A stretch of DNA of 64,000 bases from Pseudomonas sp. GM21 (GTDB lineage Bacteria > Pseudomonadota > Gammaproteobacteria > Pseudomonadales > Pseudomonadaceae). The position numbers and the translations under genes were made by a program. The notes under the pieces were generated by a model. It was given only the letters and a program-made list of their open reading frames with translations, was not told the origin of the DNA and searched no databases. Shown piece by piece: positions 52,546 to 64,000 of the stretch (position 1 is the first letter of the stretch; each line of letters starts with the position of its first letter). The stretch is from NCBI RefSeq assembly GCF_000282215.1, contig NZ_AKJS01000005.1, positions 1-64,000 of the forward strand, read 5' to 3'.

Positions 52546-53158
52546 GCGCTTCGACATTGACCCGTGCGGCTTTCAGGGCTTGCTCGTCGGCGTAGACTTT
52601 CTTCGCCAGACGGGCATTCTTGAAACGTCGACGCGCCCAGAGGCCCAGGCCCAGTACCAACAAGGCGCCGAGCACCCACAGTTCGTACTTCTTGACGCTG
52701 CCGAGCATACCCTCCAGCACGGCGCCAAAGTGATAAGCCGCGGCTGCCAGTGCAGTCGCCCAGATCGCCGCACCAATGCCGTTCAGCAGCAGATAACGTC
52801 CCGGTGGATAGCCCGACAGGCCGATGGCCACCGGCATCACCGTGCGCAAACCGTAGACAAAGCGGAAGCTGAGCACCCAGATGTCCGGGTGCCTGCGAAT
52901 GTGCTCCAGCGCCCGATCACCCATCATCTGCCAGCGCGGTTTGCGCGCCAGCAATTTGCGACCGTGCTTGCGCCCCATGAAGTACCACAGCTGATCACCG
53001 GCATAACTGCCGAAGAACGCCACGACCACCACCCAATTGATGTCCATGTATCCGCGGAACGCGAGGAAGCCCGCGAGCACAAGAATGGTTTCGCCTTCGA
53101 AGAACGTGCCGAGAAACAGGGCAAAGTAGCCAAAGTCGTGCAGAAATTGTTGGAGCAT
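52526..53158 (-). CDS. DedA-family membrane protein
   Basis: A 210-residue inner-membrane protein with the DedA/VTT motif FFEGETILVLAGFLAF (about 19-34), FGSYAGDQLWYFMGR (about 49-63) and FRFVYGLRTVMPVAIGLSGY (about 98-117, with the essential Arg). Relatives act as lipid-carrier flippases affecting undecaprenyl phosphate or phospholipid. It has an AT-rich region upstream leading to hemB. Confidence 0.93.
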   Translation of the reverse strand: MLQQFLHDFGYFALFLGTFFEGETILVLAGFLAFRGYMDINWVVVVAFFGSYAGDQLWYFMGRKHGRKLLARKPRWQMMGDRALEHIRRHPDIWVLSFRFVYGLRTVMPVAIGLSGYPPGRYLLLNGIGAAIWATALAAAAYHFGAVLEGMLGSVKKYELWVLGALLVLGLGLWARRRFKNARLAKKVYADEQALKAARVNVEAPKTPGE

Positions 53159-53239
53159 TGTCTGGATGCTGGCGAAATGAACGCGCAGCCTAACCTGCCG
53201 TGCACATTCATGAAAGTGTCCAAATGTGTCTCGACGTGA

Positions 53240-54379
<1,140 letters not shown>

Positions 54380-54397
54380 CCCTCACAGGAACATTCC

Positions 54398-56620
54398 ATG
54401 AATACCGAAGGACTCACTGAAGTTGCTGTAAAAGAGGCTCAACCTGTGGTCGAGCAAATCGCCGAAACCCCGCCGGAGCTGGAGCCCGCTCCGCCCGCGG
54501 TGGTGGCCGAAACCGTAGCCCCGACCCCGGCGATTTCCATTCCCGGACTGGATGACAGCAGCCTGTACATCCATCGCGAGCTCTCGCAACTGCAGTTCAA
54601 CATCCGCGTGCTGGAACAGGCGCTCGATGAGTCCTACCCCTTGCTGGAGCGGCTGAAGTTTCTGCTGATCTTCTCCAGCAACCTGGACGAGTTCTTCGAA
54701 ATTCGTGTGGCTGGCCTGAAGAAGCAGATCACCTTCGCTCGTGAACAAGCTGGCGCCGATGGTCTGCAACCACATCAGGCCCTGGCCCGCATCAGCGAAC
54801 TGGTGCACGGTCATGTTGACCGCCAGTACGCGATCCTCAACGACATTCTGCTGCCGGAACTGGAAAAACATCAGGTCCGCTTCATTCGTCGTCGGCACTG
54901 GACCACCAAGCTCAAGACCTGGGTTCGCCGTTATTTCCGCGACGAGATCGCGCCGATCATCACCCCGATCGGTCTCGATCCGACGCACCCGTTCCCGTTG
55001 CTGGTGAACAAGAGCCTGAACTTCATCGTCGAGCTCGAAGGTATCGACGCCTTCGGTCGCGATTCCGGTCTGGCGATTATCCCGGCGCCGCGCCTGCTAC
55101 CGCGAGTCATCAAGGTGCCGGAAGAAGTCGGCGGTGCGGGCGACAACTATGTGTTCCTGTCGTCGATGATCCACGCCCACGCCGATGACCTGTTCCAGGG
55201 CATGAAGGTCAAAGGCTGCTACCAGTTCCGTCTGACCCGTAACGCCGACCTGGCACTTGATTCCGAGGACGTCGAAGACCTGGCCCGTGCACTGCGCGGC
55301 GAACTGTTCTCGCGTCGTTACGGGGATGCGGTGCGTCTGGAAGTGGCTGACACCTGCCCGAAACACCTGTCCGACTACCTGCTCAAGCAATTCAACTTGA
55401 GCGAGTCCGAGCTGTATCAGGTCAACGGCCCGGTGAACCTGACGCGTCTGTTCAGCATCACCGGCCTGGACAGCCAGCGCGAGCTGCAATACCTGCCGTT
55501 CACGCCGCAGATCCCGAAACTGCTGCAAAACAGCGAGAACATTTTCAGTGTGATCAGCAAGCAGGACATTCTGCTGCTGCACCCGTTCGAATCGTTTACC
55601 CCGGTGGTCGACCTGCTGCGTCAGGCCGCCAAGGACCCGCACGTGCTGGCCGTACGTCAGACGCTGTATCGTTCTGGCGCCAACTCGGAAATCGTCGATG
55701 CGCTGGTGGATGCGGCGCGTAACGGCAAAGAGGTCACGGCGGTGATCGAATTGCGAGCGCGGTTCGACGAAGAATCCAACCTGCAACTGGCCAGCCGCCT
55801 GCAAGCGGCCGGTGCGGTGGTGATCTACGGCGTAGTCGGCTTCAAGACCCACGCCAAGATGATGCTGATTCTGCGTCGCGAAGCGGGCGAAATCGTCCGG
55901 TACGCACACTTGGGCACGGGCAACTATCACGCCGGCAACGCGCGTCTTTACACCGACTACAGCCTGCTGACCTCCGATGACGCCTTGTGCGAAGACGTCG
56001 GCAAACTGTTCAGCCAGTTGATCGGCATGGGTAAAACCCTGCGCATGAAGAAGCTGCTGCACGCGCCGTTCACGCTGAAGAAGGGCATGCTGGACATGAT
56101 TGCCCGGGAGACCCAGTTCGCCCTCGACGGCAAGCCGGCGCATATCATTGGCAAGTTCAACTCGCTGACCGATCCGAAGATCATCCGTGCGCTGTACAAG
56201 GCCAGTCAGTCCGGGGTGCGTATCGACCTGGTCGTGCGCGGCATGTGCTGCCTGCGTCCAGGCATCGCCGGGGTCTCGCACAATATCCATGTGCGCTCGA
56301 TCATCGGTCGCTTCCTGGAGCACACACGGGTCTTCTACTTCCTTAATGGCGGCGACGAACAGATGTTCCTCTCCAGTGCCGACTGGATGGAGCGCAACCT
56401 CGACAAGCGCGTCGAGACCTGCTTCCCGGTGGAAGGTCGCAAGCTGATTGTGCGGGTCAAAAAAGAGCTGGAGCTGTACCTCACTGATAACACCCATAGC
56501 TGGAGCCTGCAGTCGGACGGTCGTTACGTCCGTAACACGCCGACTGGCAACCAGAACCCGCGCAGTGCCCAGGCCACGCTGCTGGAGCGTTTGGGTAGCC
56601 CGATCCTGACGGTGCGTTAA
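54398..56620 (+). CDS. ppk: Polyphosphate kinase 1
   Basis: A 740-residue enzyme making polyphosphate from ATP. The N-terminal extension is acidic and Pro-rich (to about 45), then the PPK1 domains with [12 protein letters not shown] (about 51-62), the phosphorylated histidine His485 in FKTHAKMML, and HLGTGNYH. It is co-oriented with hemB, and ppx is convergent 100 bp downstream. Confidence 0.96.
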   Translation: MNTEGLTEVAVKEAQPVVEQIAETPPELEPAPPAVVAETVAPTPAISIPGLDDSSLYIHRELSQLQFNIRVLEQALDESYPLLERLKFLLIFSSNLDEFFEIRVAGLKKQITFAREQAGADGLQPHQALARISELVHGHVDRQYAILNDILLPELEKHQVRFIRRRHWTTKLKTWVRRYFRDEIAPIITPIGLDPTHPFPLLVNKSLNFIVELEGIDAFGRDSGLAIIPAPRLLPRVIKVPEEVGGAGDNYVFLSSMIHAHADDLFQGMKVKGCYQFRLTRNADLALDSEDVEDLARALRGELFSRRYGDAVRLEVADTCPKHLSDYLLKQFNLSESELYQVNGPVNLTRLFSITGLDSQRELQYLPFTPQIPKLLQNSENIFSVISKQDILLLHPFESFTPVVDLLRQAAKDPHVLAVRQTLYRSGANSEIVDALVDAARNGKEVTAVIELRARFDEESNLQLASRLQAAGAVVIYGVVGFKTHAKMMLILRREAGEIVRYAHLGTGNYHAGNARLYTDYSLLTSDDALCEDVGKLFSQLIGMGKTLRMKKLLHAPFTLKKGMLDMIARETQFALDGKPAHIIGKFNSLTDPKIIRALYKASQSGVRIDLVVRGMCCLRPGIAGVSHNIHVRSIIGRFLEHTRVFYFLNGGDEQMFLSSADWMERNLDKRVETCFPVEGRKLIVRVKKELELYLTDNTHSWSLQSDGRYVRNTPTGNQNPRSAQATLLERLGSPILTVR

Positions 56621-56631
56621 CACGCAAAACT

Positions 56632-56656
56632 TGTGGGAGCGAGCTTGCTCCCACAG
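56632..56656. repeat. Single REP-like unit
   Basis: TGTGGGAGCGAGCTTGCTCC followed by CACAGG, a self-complementary unit between ppk and its terminator. Confidence 0.7.
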
Positions 56657-56686
56657 GGGATTGTGTCGCTTGCTTAATCGCGAGCA

Positions 56687-56716
56687 TAAAAAAGGCCTTC
56701 CGAAGAAGGCCTTTTC
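56687..56716. terminator. Bidirectional terminator between ppk and ppx
   Basis: AAAAAAGGCCTTC-CGA-GAAGGCCTTTTC, with A and T tails on both sides, between convergent genes. Confidence 0.9.
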
Positions 56717-56720
56717 AATT

Positions 56721-58223
56721 TCAGCGAGCGTTCAGCACGATGTCGACGCGGGTGAGCCATTCGGCTTCGATGGCGAAGTCGGCCTGGGTCAATTGGTTGT
56801 CGTCCAGCCATTGATCCGGGAACAGCACTTCCAGGCTGTTGCCATTGGCGCGCAGTTCGACCTGAGGCATTTGCTGGGTGCCGCGGATGTGATGGAACAG
56901 GATCGCAAAACGCAGCAATACGCACAGACGAATCAGCTTGATGCCGTCATCGCCGAACTCGGCAAATTTGTCCTTGGGAATATTGCGTCGGTGGCCACGC
57001 ACCAACAGGGCCAGCATTAGCTGGTCCTCGCGGGAGAATCCGGCCAGGTCCGAGTGCTCGATCAGGTAGGCGCCATGCTTGTGGTACTGATAGTGCGCGA
57101 TGTCCAGGCCCACTTCGTGGACTTTGGCGGCCCAGCCGAGCAATTCACGCCAGACGCCGTCTTCCAGATCCCAGTCCCTGGCAACTTGATCGAAGGCATG
57201 CAACGCCTTGCGTTCGACCCGCACCGCTTGTTCCTGATCGACGTGATAACGCTCCATCAGCGAGCCGAGCGTGCGTTCACGGACGTCTTCGTGATGATGA
57301 CGACCCAGCAGGTCGTAGAGCACGCCTTCACGCAGGGCGCCTTCGCAGTGGTCCATGCGCTGGAGTTCGAGGGCGTCGAAAATCGCTTCGAGAATTGCCA
57401 GGCCCGCCGGGAAAATGGCCCGGCGGTCGGGCTTGATGCCCTCGAAGTCGATTTTCTCGACATCGCCGAGTTTGATCAGCTTGCGCTTGAGCCAGGCCAG
57501 GCCTTCGGCATTCACCTCGCCAGTGCCGTGACCGCCGGCCTTCAGTGCCAGGCCAATGGCGCGGATGGTGCCCGAGGAGCCGATGGCTTCATCCCAGGTC
57601 AGGCGGTGCAGGGCGTGTTCAATGCTCATGATCTCCAGCCGTGCCGCGGTGTACGCCTGGGCGTAGCGGGCCGGGGTGATCTTGCCGTCCTTGAAATAAC
57701 GTTGGGTGTAGCTGACGCAGCCCATTTGCAAACTTTCGCGCAGCAGCGGCTCGAAGCGTTGGCCGATGATGAATTCGGTACTGCCGCCGCCGATGTCGGC
57801 CACCAGGCGTTTGCCCGGGGTGTCGGCGAGGGTGTGGGACACGCCAAGGTAGATCAGGCGCGCTTCTTCACGGCCGGAGATGACTTCTACCGGGTGGCCG
57901 AGGATTTCTTCGGCGCGGTGGATGAATTCGGAGCGGTTACGGGCCTCACGCAGGGCGTTGGTGCCGACGATGCGCACGGCGCCTGTGGGCATACCGTTGA
58001 TCAGTTGGGCAAAACGCTTGAGGCAGTCGAGCCCGCGTTGCATGGATTCTTCGCTGAGATGGCGCTCTTCGTCGATGCCGGCGGCCAGCTGAACCTTCTC
58101 CCCGAGACGCTCGAGAATGCGGATCTCGCCGTTCTGGGCCTTGGCCACGACCATGTGAAAGCTGTTGGAGCCCAGGTCGATTGCGGCGATCAGGGACAGA
58201 TTCTTCGCTTGGGATTGCGGCAT
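56721..58223 (-). CDS. ppx: Exopolyphosphatase
   Basis: A 500-residue Ppx/GppA enzyme releasing phosphate from polyphosphate. Phosphate-binding motifs of the actin-like fold are [12 protein letters not shown] (about 13-24) and [12 protein letters not shown] (about 143-154); the C-terminal HD-like domain carries [19 protein letters not shown]. The ATG at 58223 ([10 protein letters not shown]) begins the typical N-terminus. Confidence 0.95.
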   Translation of the reverse strand: MPQSQAKNLSLIAAIDLGSNSFHMVVAKAQNGEIRILERLGEKVQLAAGIDEERHLSEESMQRGLDCLKRFAQLINGMPTGAVRIVGTNALREARNRSEFIHRAEEILGHPVEVISGREEARLIYLGVSHTLADTPGKRLVADIGGGSTEFIIGQRFEPLLRESLQMGCVSYTQRYFKDGKITPARYAQAYTAARLEIMSIEHALHRLTWDEAIGSSGTIRAIGLALKAGGHGTGEVNAEGLAWLKRKLIKLGDVEKIDFEGIKPDRRAIFPAGLAILEAIFDALELQRMDHCEGALREGVLYDLLGRHHHEDVRERTLGSLMERYHVDQEQAVRVERKALHAFDQVARDWDLEDGVWRELLGWAAKVHEVGLDIAHYQYHKHGAYLIEHSDLAGFSREDQLMLALLVRGHRRNIPKDKFAEFGDDGIKLIRLCVLLRFAILFHHIRGTQQMPQVELRANGNSLEVLFPDQWLDDNQLTQADFAIEAEWLTRVDIVLNAR

Positions 58224-58299
58224 GGTCAGGGGTCTCGGTCGATAACCTCGACATCCTGCCACGATCAACGGCTGGCGCCAACGCGCAGTGTTCAAAGCC

Positions 58300-58406
58300 G
58301 ATCGTTCCCATGCTCCGCGTGGGCATGCAGCCCGGGACGCTCTGCGTCCCAAAAGCGGACGCGGAGCGTCCGTTGAGGCATTCCCACGCGGAGCATGGGA
58401 ACGATC
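58300..58406. repeat. Long inverted repeat (GATCGTTCCCATGCTC family) reaching a stop codon
   Basis: Arms GATCGTTCCCATGCTCCGCG at 58300 and the reverse complement at 58379-58406, with inner GGGACGC-TCT-GCGTCCC hairpin. The outer arm overlaps the TGA of the amino-acid ABC ATPase gene (58405-58407, minus strand), so the repeat may replace the original gene end. Confidence 0.75.
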
Positions 58407-59142
58407 AGGTGGCGTGTTCAACCGTCCCGATAAAATTCGCCAACTCCGCCGTCTGCGGATGGGCGAACAGCACTTTCGGATCCCCCACCTCATGCACCTT
58501 ACCCTGATGCATGAACACCACCTTATCCCCAACCTCCCGGGCAAAGCGCATTTCGTGGGTGACCATGATCAGCGTCATCCCGTCCCTGGCCAGTTGCCGA
58601 ACCACACTCAGCACTTCATTGACCAACTCCGGGTCCAGCGCCGAGGTAATCTCATCGCACAGCAGCACTTTGGGCGACATCGCCAGCGCCCGGGCAATGG
58701 CCACCCGCTGTTGTTGCCCGCCGGACAGCCGGTCGGGGAAGGCGTCAAACTTTTCCCCCAGCCCTACGCGCTCCAGCATCTCCCTCGCCAGTTCAGCCGC
58801 TTTGGCTTTCGGTACTTTCTGCACCACTTGCGGCGCGAGCATGACGTTCTCGCCAACGGTCAGGTGTGGGAACAGGTTGAACTGCTGGAACACCATGCCG
58901 ACTTTCTGCCGCAGGCTGCGCAAGTCAGCACGGGCGGCGTCAAGGTATTCGCCGTCCACTTCGATCACGCCGTCGTTGATTGACTCCAGGCCATTGAGCG
59001 TGCGCAATAACGTGGATTTGCCCGAGCCGCTGCGGCCGATGATCGCCACCACCTGGCCTTCCTCGACGCTAAGGTCGATGCCTTTGAGCACGTGGTGATC
59101 GCCGTAATATTTATGCAGGGCGGAAATTCTAAGCAGAGGCAT
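58405..59142 (-). CDS. Amino-acid ABC transporter ATP-binding protein
   Basis: A 245-residue ATPase of the polar amino-acid (GlnQ/HisP) class: Walker [10 protein letters not shown] (36-44), Q-loop FQQFN, signature LSGGQ (139-143), Walker [12 protein letters not shown] (160-170). It overlaps its permease gene by 14 bp. Its stop lies within a repeat, but length is normal. Confidence 0.93.
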   Translation of the reverse strand: MPLLRISALHKYYGDHHVLKGIDLSVEEGQVVAIIGRSGSGKSTLLRTLNGLESINDGVIEVDGEYLDAARADLRSLRQKVGMVFQQFNLFPHLTVGENVMLAPQVVQKVPKAKAAELAREMLERVGLGEKFDAFPDRLSGGQQQRVAIARALAMSPKVLLCDEITSALDPELVNEVLSVVRQLARDGMTLIMVTHEMRFAREVGDKVVFMHQGKVHEVGDPKVLFAHPQTAELANFIGTVEHAT

Positions 59143-59779
59143 GCAGTCTCCTTTCCAGGTAGCGCGCGCTGAGGGACAGGGGGTAGCAGAGTAGGAAGTA
59201 ACCGAGGGCAACCAGGCCATACACCATGAAGGGTTCGAAGGTGGCGTTGGCAAGCATGCCGCCGGTCTTGGTCAGTTCGGTGAAACCAATGATGGAAGTC
59301 ACGGCGGTGCCTTTGACCACTTGCACCGAAAAGCCCACGGTCGGCGCCACGGCGATTCGCAACGCTTGCGGCAGGATCACGTAACGCAGCTGCTCCAGCG
59401 GATTGAGCGCAAGGCTTGATGAAGCTTCCCACTGACCGTTGGGGATCGATTCGACGCAACCGCGCCAGATCTCCGCCAGATACGCGCTGGTAAACAGCGT
59501 CAGGGCAACCGCAGCGGCCATCCATGGCGAGATGTCCACGCCGGCCAGCGCCACACCGAAGAACACCAGAAACAGCTGCATCAACAGCGGCGTGCCCTGG
59601 AACAGTTCGATGTAAGTGCGAGCGAAGCTTCGCGGCAGGGATTTTTTCGAAATGCGCATGACCAGGATCAGCAAGCCGATCAACCCACCGCCGATAAACG
59701 CCACCAGCGACAGCGCCAGGGTCCATTGCAGGCCTGTGAGCAAGTTGCGCACGACGTCCCAAAAGGTGAAATCACTCAT
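59129..59779 (-). CDS. Amino-acid ABC transporter permease (second)
   Basis: A 216-residue permease with about five helices and the conserved HisM/Q EAA loop (EAA-like EASSSLALNPLEQLRYVILPQAL, about 134-156). ATG at 59779 was chosen because it starts MSDFTFWDVV and overlaps the other permease by 4 bp. Confidence 0.9.
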   Translation of the reverse strand: MSDFTFWDVVRNLLTGLQWTLALSLVAFIGGGLIGLLILVMRISKKSLPRSFARTYIELFQGTPLLMQLFLVFFGVALAGVDISPWMAAAVALTLFTSAYLAEIWRGCVESIPNGQWEASSSLALNPLEQLRYVILPQALRIAVAPTVGFSVQVVKGTAVTSIIGFTELTKTGGMLANATFEPFMVYGLVALGYFLLCYPLSLSARYLERRLHASA

Positions 59780-60444
59780 TGGCTGCTCCTGGCGATGTAG
59801 CGACGACCGATCCAGTTCAGCAATTGGCGGATCAACAGCGCCATGCACAAATAGAGCAGGGTGGTCAGGGCATAGGTTTCAAAGGCGCGGAAGTTGCGCG
59901 ATTGAATGAAGTTGGCGGCGAAACTCAGTTCTTCGGTCGCAATCTGCGAGCAGACGGCCGAACCGAGCATGACGATGATGATCTGGCTGCTCAGCGCCGG
60001 CCATACTTTGCCCAGGGCCGGCAGCAGGACCACATGGCGGAACGCTTCAAAGCGGTTCATCGCCAAGGCGGCTGCGGCTTCAAGCTGCCCCCGGGGAATC
60101 GCCTGGATGCCCGCACGAATGATCTCGGTGGAATAGGCGCCGAGGTTGATCACCATCGCCAGCACCGCGGCCTGCCATTCTGAAATCTGCACGCCCAGGG
60201 ATGGCAATCCGAAGAAGATGAAAAACAACTGCACCAGAAACGGCGTGTTGCGGATCAGCTCGACGTAAACCCCGAAAATCGCCGAGAACGGTCGAATGTT
60301 CCACGCCCGCACCAGCGCCCCGACGATGCCAAGCCCCACGCCAAGCACGGCACCGACCGCCGTCAGCTCAAGGGTGAACAGCGCCCCGCGCAGCAACAGG
60401 TCGGTGTTGTGAACCACCGGCAGAAAGTCGAACTGATAAGCCAT
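59776..60444 (-). CDS. Amino-acid ABC transporter permease (first)
   Basis: A 222-residue permease with five helices and the loop EAAAALAMNRFEAFRHVVLLPAL (about 122-144). Together with the second permease it forms a heterodimeric channel for a polar amino acid. Its start lies 22 bp after the binding-protein gene. Confidence 0.9.
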   Translation of the reverse strand: MAYQFDFLPVVHNTDLLLRGALFTLELTAVGAVLGVGLGIVGALVRAWNIRPFSAIFGVYVELIRNTPFLVQLFFIFFGLPSLGVQISEWQAAVLAMVINLGAYSTEIIRAGIQAIPRGQLEAAAALAMNRFEAFRHVVLLPALGKVWPALSSQIIIVMLGSAVCSQIATEELSFAANFIQSRNFRAFETYALTTLLYLCMALLIRQLLNWIGRRYIARSSQ

Positions 60445-60466
60445 GCTCGGTCTCCTTTGGCGAAAA

Positions 60467-61252
60467 TCAGAGATCGGCCGGCAACGGTTCTTTCAGCCAG
60501 GTTTGGGAATTTTTCTCCAGCGCGCCATCGGTCTTGGCGGTGGCGAGGATCTGATTGACCTTGCCCAGCAGCGCGGCCTCGTTCTTGTTTACGCCAACGT
60601 AGACCGGCGAATCCTTGAGCTTCACTTTCAGCGCGGGCACACGTTTCGGGTTTTTCTCGCTGATCGCCACCATCACCACGTTGCCGCTGGCAATCAAGTC
60701 AACCTGGCCTGCGAGGTAGGCGGCAATGGTCGAGTTGTTGTCTTCGAAACGCTTGATGGTCACGCCTTCGGGGGCCACTTTGGTCAGTTCGATGTCTTCG
60801 ATGGCGCCACGGGTGACGCTGATGGTTTTGCCCTTGAGGTCGTCCAGGCTTTTGATGTCGGCGTCTGGCGGGCCGAACACCGCGAGGTAGAAAGGGGCGT
60901 AGGCGCTGGAGAAATCGATGACTTTTTCGCGCTCGGGGTTCTTGCCGAGACTGGAGATCACCAGGTCCACCTTGCCGGTCGTCAGGAACGGGATGCGGTT
61001 GGTGCTGTTGACCGGGGTCAGTTCGAGGTTGACCTTGAGCTGGTCGGCCAGCAGTTTTGCGGTATCGATGTCCAGTCCGCGCGGTTTCATGTCCGGGCCG
61101 ACCGAGCCGAACGGTGGGAAGTCCTGCGGCACGGCGACTTTGAGAACGCCGCGTTTGACCACATCCTCCAGACCGTCGGCGTGGGCGGGCGCCTGGCTCA
61201 GCATCAGGCTGGCAAACAGGGCGGCAAGGAGGGCGCTGTAACGCTGGGTCAT
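60467..61252 (-). CDS. Periplasmic amino-acid-binding protein
   Basis: A 261-residue solute-binding protein with a signal peptide (about 1-26, cleaved near AHA-DG). The SBP_bac_3 pattern includes VAVPQDFPPFGSVG (about 38-51), GLDIDTAKLLA and the ERxxxVDFS-like REKVIDFSSAY (about 108-118). It delivers an amino acid, specificity not readable. It begins the operon behind a possible sigma-54 promoter and faces the divergent FadR-type regulator. Confidence 0.92.
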   Translation of the reverse strand: MTQRYSALLAALFASLMLSQAPAHADGLEDVVKRGVLKVAVPQDFPPFGSVGPDMKPRGLDIDTAKLLADQLKVNLELTPVNSTNRIPFLTTGKVDLVISSLGKNPEREKVIDFSSAYAPFYLAVFGPPDADIKSLDDLKGKTISVTRGAIEDIELTKVAPEGVTIKRFEDNNSTIAAYLAGQVDLIASGNVVMVAISEKNPKRVPALKVKLKDSPVYVGVNKNEAALLGKVNQILATAKTDGALEKNSQTWLKEPLPADL

Positions 61253-61297
61253 GGCAAATCTCCGGATCGGCGAGAAGTGAATTCTGCGGATCGACAG

Positions 61298-61313
61298 AGC
61301 ATGGGCCATGCCA
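61298..61313 (-). promoter_or_regulatory. Possible sigma-54 promoter of the amino-acid ABC operon
   Basis: Minus strand TGGCAT-N5-ATGCT has GG and GC at the sigma-54 spacing, about 47 bases before the binding-protein start. The same stretch is a palindrome (GCATGG/CCATGC), so it could instead be an operator. A different half-site pair, ACTG-N7-CAGT, lies at 61366-61380. Confidence 0.4.
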
Positions 61314-61365
61314 AGAGTCGGTTTTAGGGGCGCAGGCCGCGGGTTTACTGGCATTGTTCGGTCTT

Positions 61366-61380
61366 ACTGGTCTGAACAGT
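61366..61380. promoter_or_regulatory. Candidate operator of the FadR-type regulator
   Basis: ACTG-GTCTGAA-CAGT, a 15-base inverted repeat mid-way in the divergent region; FadR-family regulators commonly bind such short palindromes near their own genes. Confidence 0.3.
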
Positions 61381-61508
61381 CAGGTCCTGTTTCGCACCCC
61401 GATAGCGCATCGCCGCAAACGACCGAACCCCCATGGGGCACGACTTGCCGGGCGCTGCGATTAGCTTTACAACTGATCGCTCATTGGCCTGGTTCGTTTG
61501 AAAAAACC

Positions 61509-62216
61509 ATGAATTCGATCTCCCGTGCGGTTCCTGAAGTGGCACTGCAAGCCATTCGTAAACTGATCACCGAGCATGGATTCGGGCCGGGCGATGCCTT
61601 GCCCTCGCAACGGGACCTGGCGGTGCAGCTGGGGGTCAGTCGGGCGTCATTGCGTGAGGCATTGTCGTCGCTGAGTGCGCTGGGGGTGATCAGTATCCAG
61701 CCAGGCAAAGGCGTATTCGTGCAGGCGCCGGTGGACCTGCCGCGTGGCGAGCCCACAGTGAGTTGGCCGTTCGCTGCCCAGGCCTCACCACTGGATATTT
61801 TCCAGTTGCGTTATGCCCTGGAAGGCTTTGCCGCCGGTTTGGCGGCAGTGACCCTGAGCACTCAAGAGCTCGATGCGCTGGAAGACAACGTCGCAGCGAT
61901 GCGCATCGAGTTGAAGGCCGGCGACTTCGAGGCTGCAGCGAGGCTGGATTTCGAGTTCCACCAACGCATCCTGCTGGCCAGCGGGAATCAGGCGATGCTG
62001 AGCATCCTGAGCGCCAGCGCCGAGATCTTTCTGGAGAGCCAGAAGTTACCGTTCATCCGGGCTGAGCGGGCCCTGGAAACCTGGCAGGAACACCGTAAAA
62101 TCCTCCGCGCGCTGACCCGCCGGGCATCCGGGGCTGCGCAGAAGGCTATGCACGAACATGTACGAAACGCGGCGCTGCGTACGGGAATTACCTTCGTCGC
62201 TCCCGCCACCCTGTGA
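61509..62216 (+). CDS. GntR/FadR-family transcriptional regulator
   Basis: A 235-residue regulator: winged-helix GntR domain (about 10-70) with LPSQRDLAVQLGVSRASLREALSSL, and an FCD ligand-binding domain (about 95-225) with FHQRILLASGN. It is divergent from the amino-acid ABC operon and probably controls it in response to the transported compound. The ATG at 61509 was chosen over earlier in-frame starts because it begins the HTH domain. Confidence 0.88.
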   Translation: MNSISRAVPEVALQAIRKLITEHGFGPGDALPSQRDLAVQLGVSRASLREALSSLSALGVISIQPGKGVFVQAPVDLPRGEPTVSWPFAAQASPLDIFQLRYALEGFAAGLAAVTLSTQELDALEDNVAAMRIELKAGDFEAAARLDFEFHQRILLASGNQAMLSILSASAEIFLESQKLPFIRAERALETWQEHRKILRALTRRASGAAQKAMHEHVRNAALRTGITFVAPATL

Positions 62217-62294
62217 CCTGAGCTATACCCAAACTCATGGACCACCATAGCGAGACTCAATCATCTGCACCTTCCTGAACGAGGGAAGGGCGGC

Positions 62295-62300
62295 TATGAT
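62295..62300 (+). promoter_or_regulatory. -10 element of trxA
   Basis: TATAT-like TATGAT at 62295-62300 with TTCCTG (62272-62277) 17 bases before it is a plausible promoter 37 bases upstream of trxA; the -35 is weak. Confidence 0.35.
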
Positions 62301-62336
62301 GGGCCACGTTTTTTTGCTTACAACCTGGAGACTTCC

Positions 62337-62666
62337 ATGAGCAGCGATCTTATCAAACACGTTAGCGACGCTAGCTTCGAGGCCGACGTACTCAAGGCCG
62401 AAGGCGCTGTACTGGTCGACTACTGGGCTGAATGGTGCGGCCCTTGCAAAATGATCGCTCCTGTTCTGGACGAAATTGCTGAAACCTACAAAGGCAAGCT
62501 GACCGTTGCCAAGCTGAACATCGACGAAAACCAGGAAACACCGGCCAAGCATGGCGTGCGTGGTATCCCGACGCTGATGCTGTTCAAGAACGGCAACGTT
62601 GAAGCGACCAAGGTCGGCGCGCTGTCCAAGTCGCAGCTGGCTGCTTTCCTCGACGCCAACATCTAA
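62337..62666 (+). CDS. trxA: Thioredoxin 1
   Basis: A 109-residue thioredoxin with the active-site WCGPCK (Cys33/Cys36) and cis-Pro RGIPTLML. It reduces ribonucleotide reductase, methionine sulfoxide reductases and others. A strong SD (TGGAGA) precedes the ATG; a terminator follows. Confidence 0.97.
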   Translation: MSSDLIKHVSDASFEADVLKAEGAVLVDYWAEWCGPCKMIAPVLDEIAETYKGKLTVAKLNIDENQETPAKHGVRGIPTLMLFKNGNVEATKVGALSKSQLAAFLDANI

Positions 62667-62685
62667 GCGTTGATTTAAGCGTCAT

Positions 62686-62718
62686 CAAAAAGGCCCCGCA
62701 CATCGCGGGGCCTTTTCG
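62686..62718 (+). terminator. Terminator after trxA
   Basis: AAAAAGGCCCCGC-ACATC-GCGGGGCCTTTT. Confidence 0.92.
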
Positions 62719-62913
62719 TTATTCAGGGCTAGACGCTCCGAAACGCAGGTGTTACATTCGGCCCCGCACTGGTTTCTCCATTGCCCCCTGCTAGCCGTCG
62801 CCGACGCACTCCTTTTCGAATAAGTACGCGATCCTGTCGCCTTCTCTGCGGCGCGGCCTCATTAAGCCAAAAGCTTAATTTCCCCCCTCCATAAATGATT
62901 ACGTCATTCCTAT

Positions 62914-64000
<1,087 letters not shown>

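Overview
The window is chromosomal DNA from a Pseudomonas of the P. fluorescens group. This is inferred from gene order (yifB-ubiK-glnK-amtB-sutA; yigB-xerC-DUF484-dapF-lysA-lptM | cyaY; rnk | cyaA; argH | algR-hemC-hemD-hemX-hemY; dsbB-algQ-FKBP-algP; hemB-ppk | ppx; trxA; rho), from Pseudomonas-specific proteins (SutA, AlgP, AlgQ, AlgR) and from REP-type repeats common in fluorescent pseudomonads. No rRNA, tRNA, CRISPR array or transposase was seen.

Layout. (1) 57-15081, minus strand: a ten-gene unit reading srfA, srfB, srfC, a membrane-anchored repeat protein, a secreted VWA protein, an ABC ATPase and FtsX-type permease, an FGE-like protein and two coiled-coil lipoproteins, closed by a terminator. 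Genes overlap or nearly touch throughout. This is the most interesting and least understood part. (2) 15297-19938: a periplasmic aldose-epimerase-like gene under a LacI-type operator, then yifB and ubiK separated by an orphan higA and a phage-type antirepressor with a C4-type antisense RNA. (3) 20011-23187: NtrC/sigma-54-controlled glnK-amtB, yjbQ and sutA. (4) 23244-33152: recombination, lysine/diaminopimelate, frataxin, rnk and adenylate cyclase genes. (5) 33277-44960: GST, argH, a decayed algZ followed by intact algR, the hem cluster, dsbB, algQ, an FKBP isomerase, algP. (6) 45011-53158: ABC-F ATPase, small MscS channel, LysE exporter, cytochrome c-FTR1 iron permease, yaiI, elbB, a broken sterol desaturase and dedA. 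(7) 53366-64000: hemB-ppk behind a possible Pho box, ppx, an amino-acid ABC transporter with a FadR-type regulator, trxA and the first 362 codons of rho.

Functional themes. HemC, HemD, HemX, HemY and HemB belong to tetrapyrrole synthesis. Ppk and Ppx make and degrade polyphosphate. GlnK/AmtB handle ammonium. AlgR, AlgQ and AlgP are global or alginate-linked regulators, but the AlgR partner kinase AlgZ survives only as a C-terminal remnant. Two genes (algZ and the sterol desaturase) look damaged by deletions. Accessory insertions sit at two otherwise conserved junctions (yifB/ubiK and ppx/trxA). All identifications come from reading the sequence and recalled family knowledge; no database search was run.
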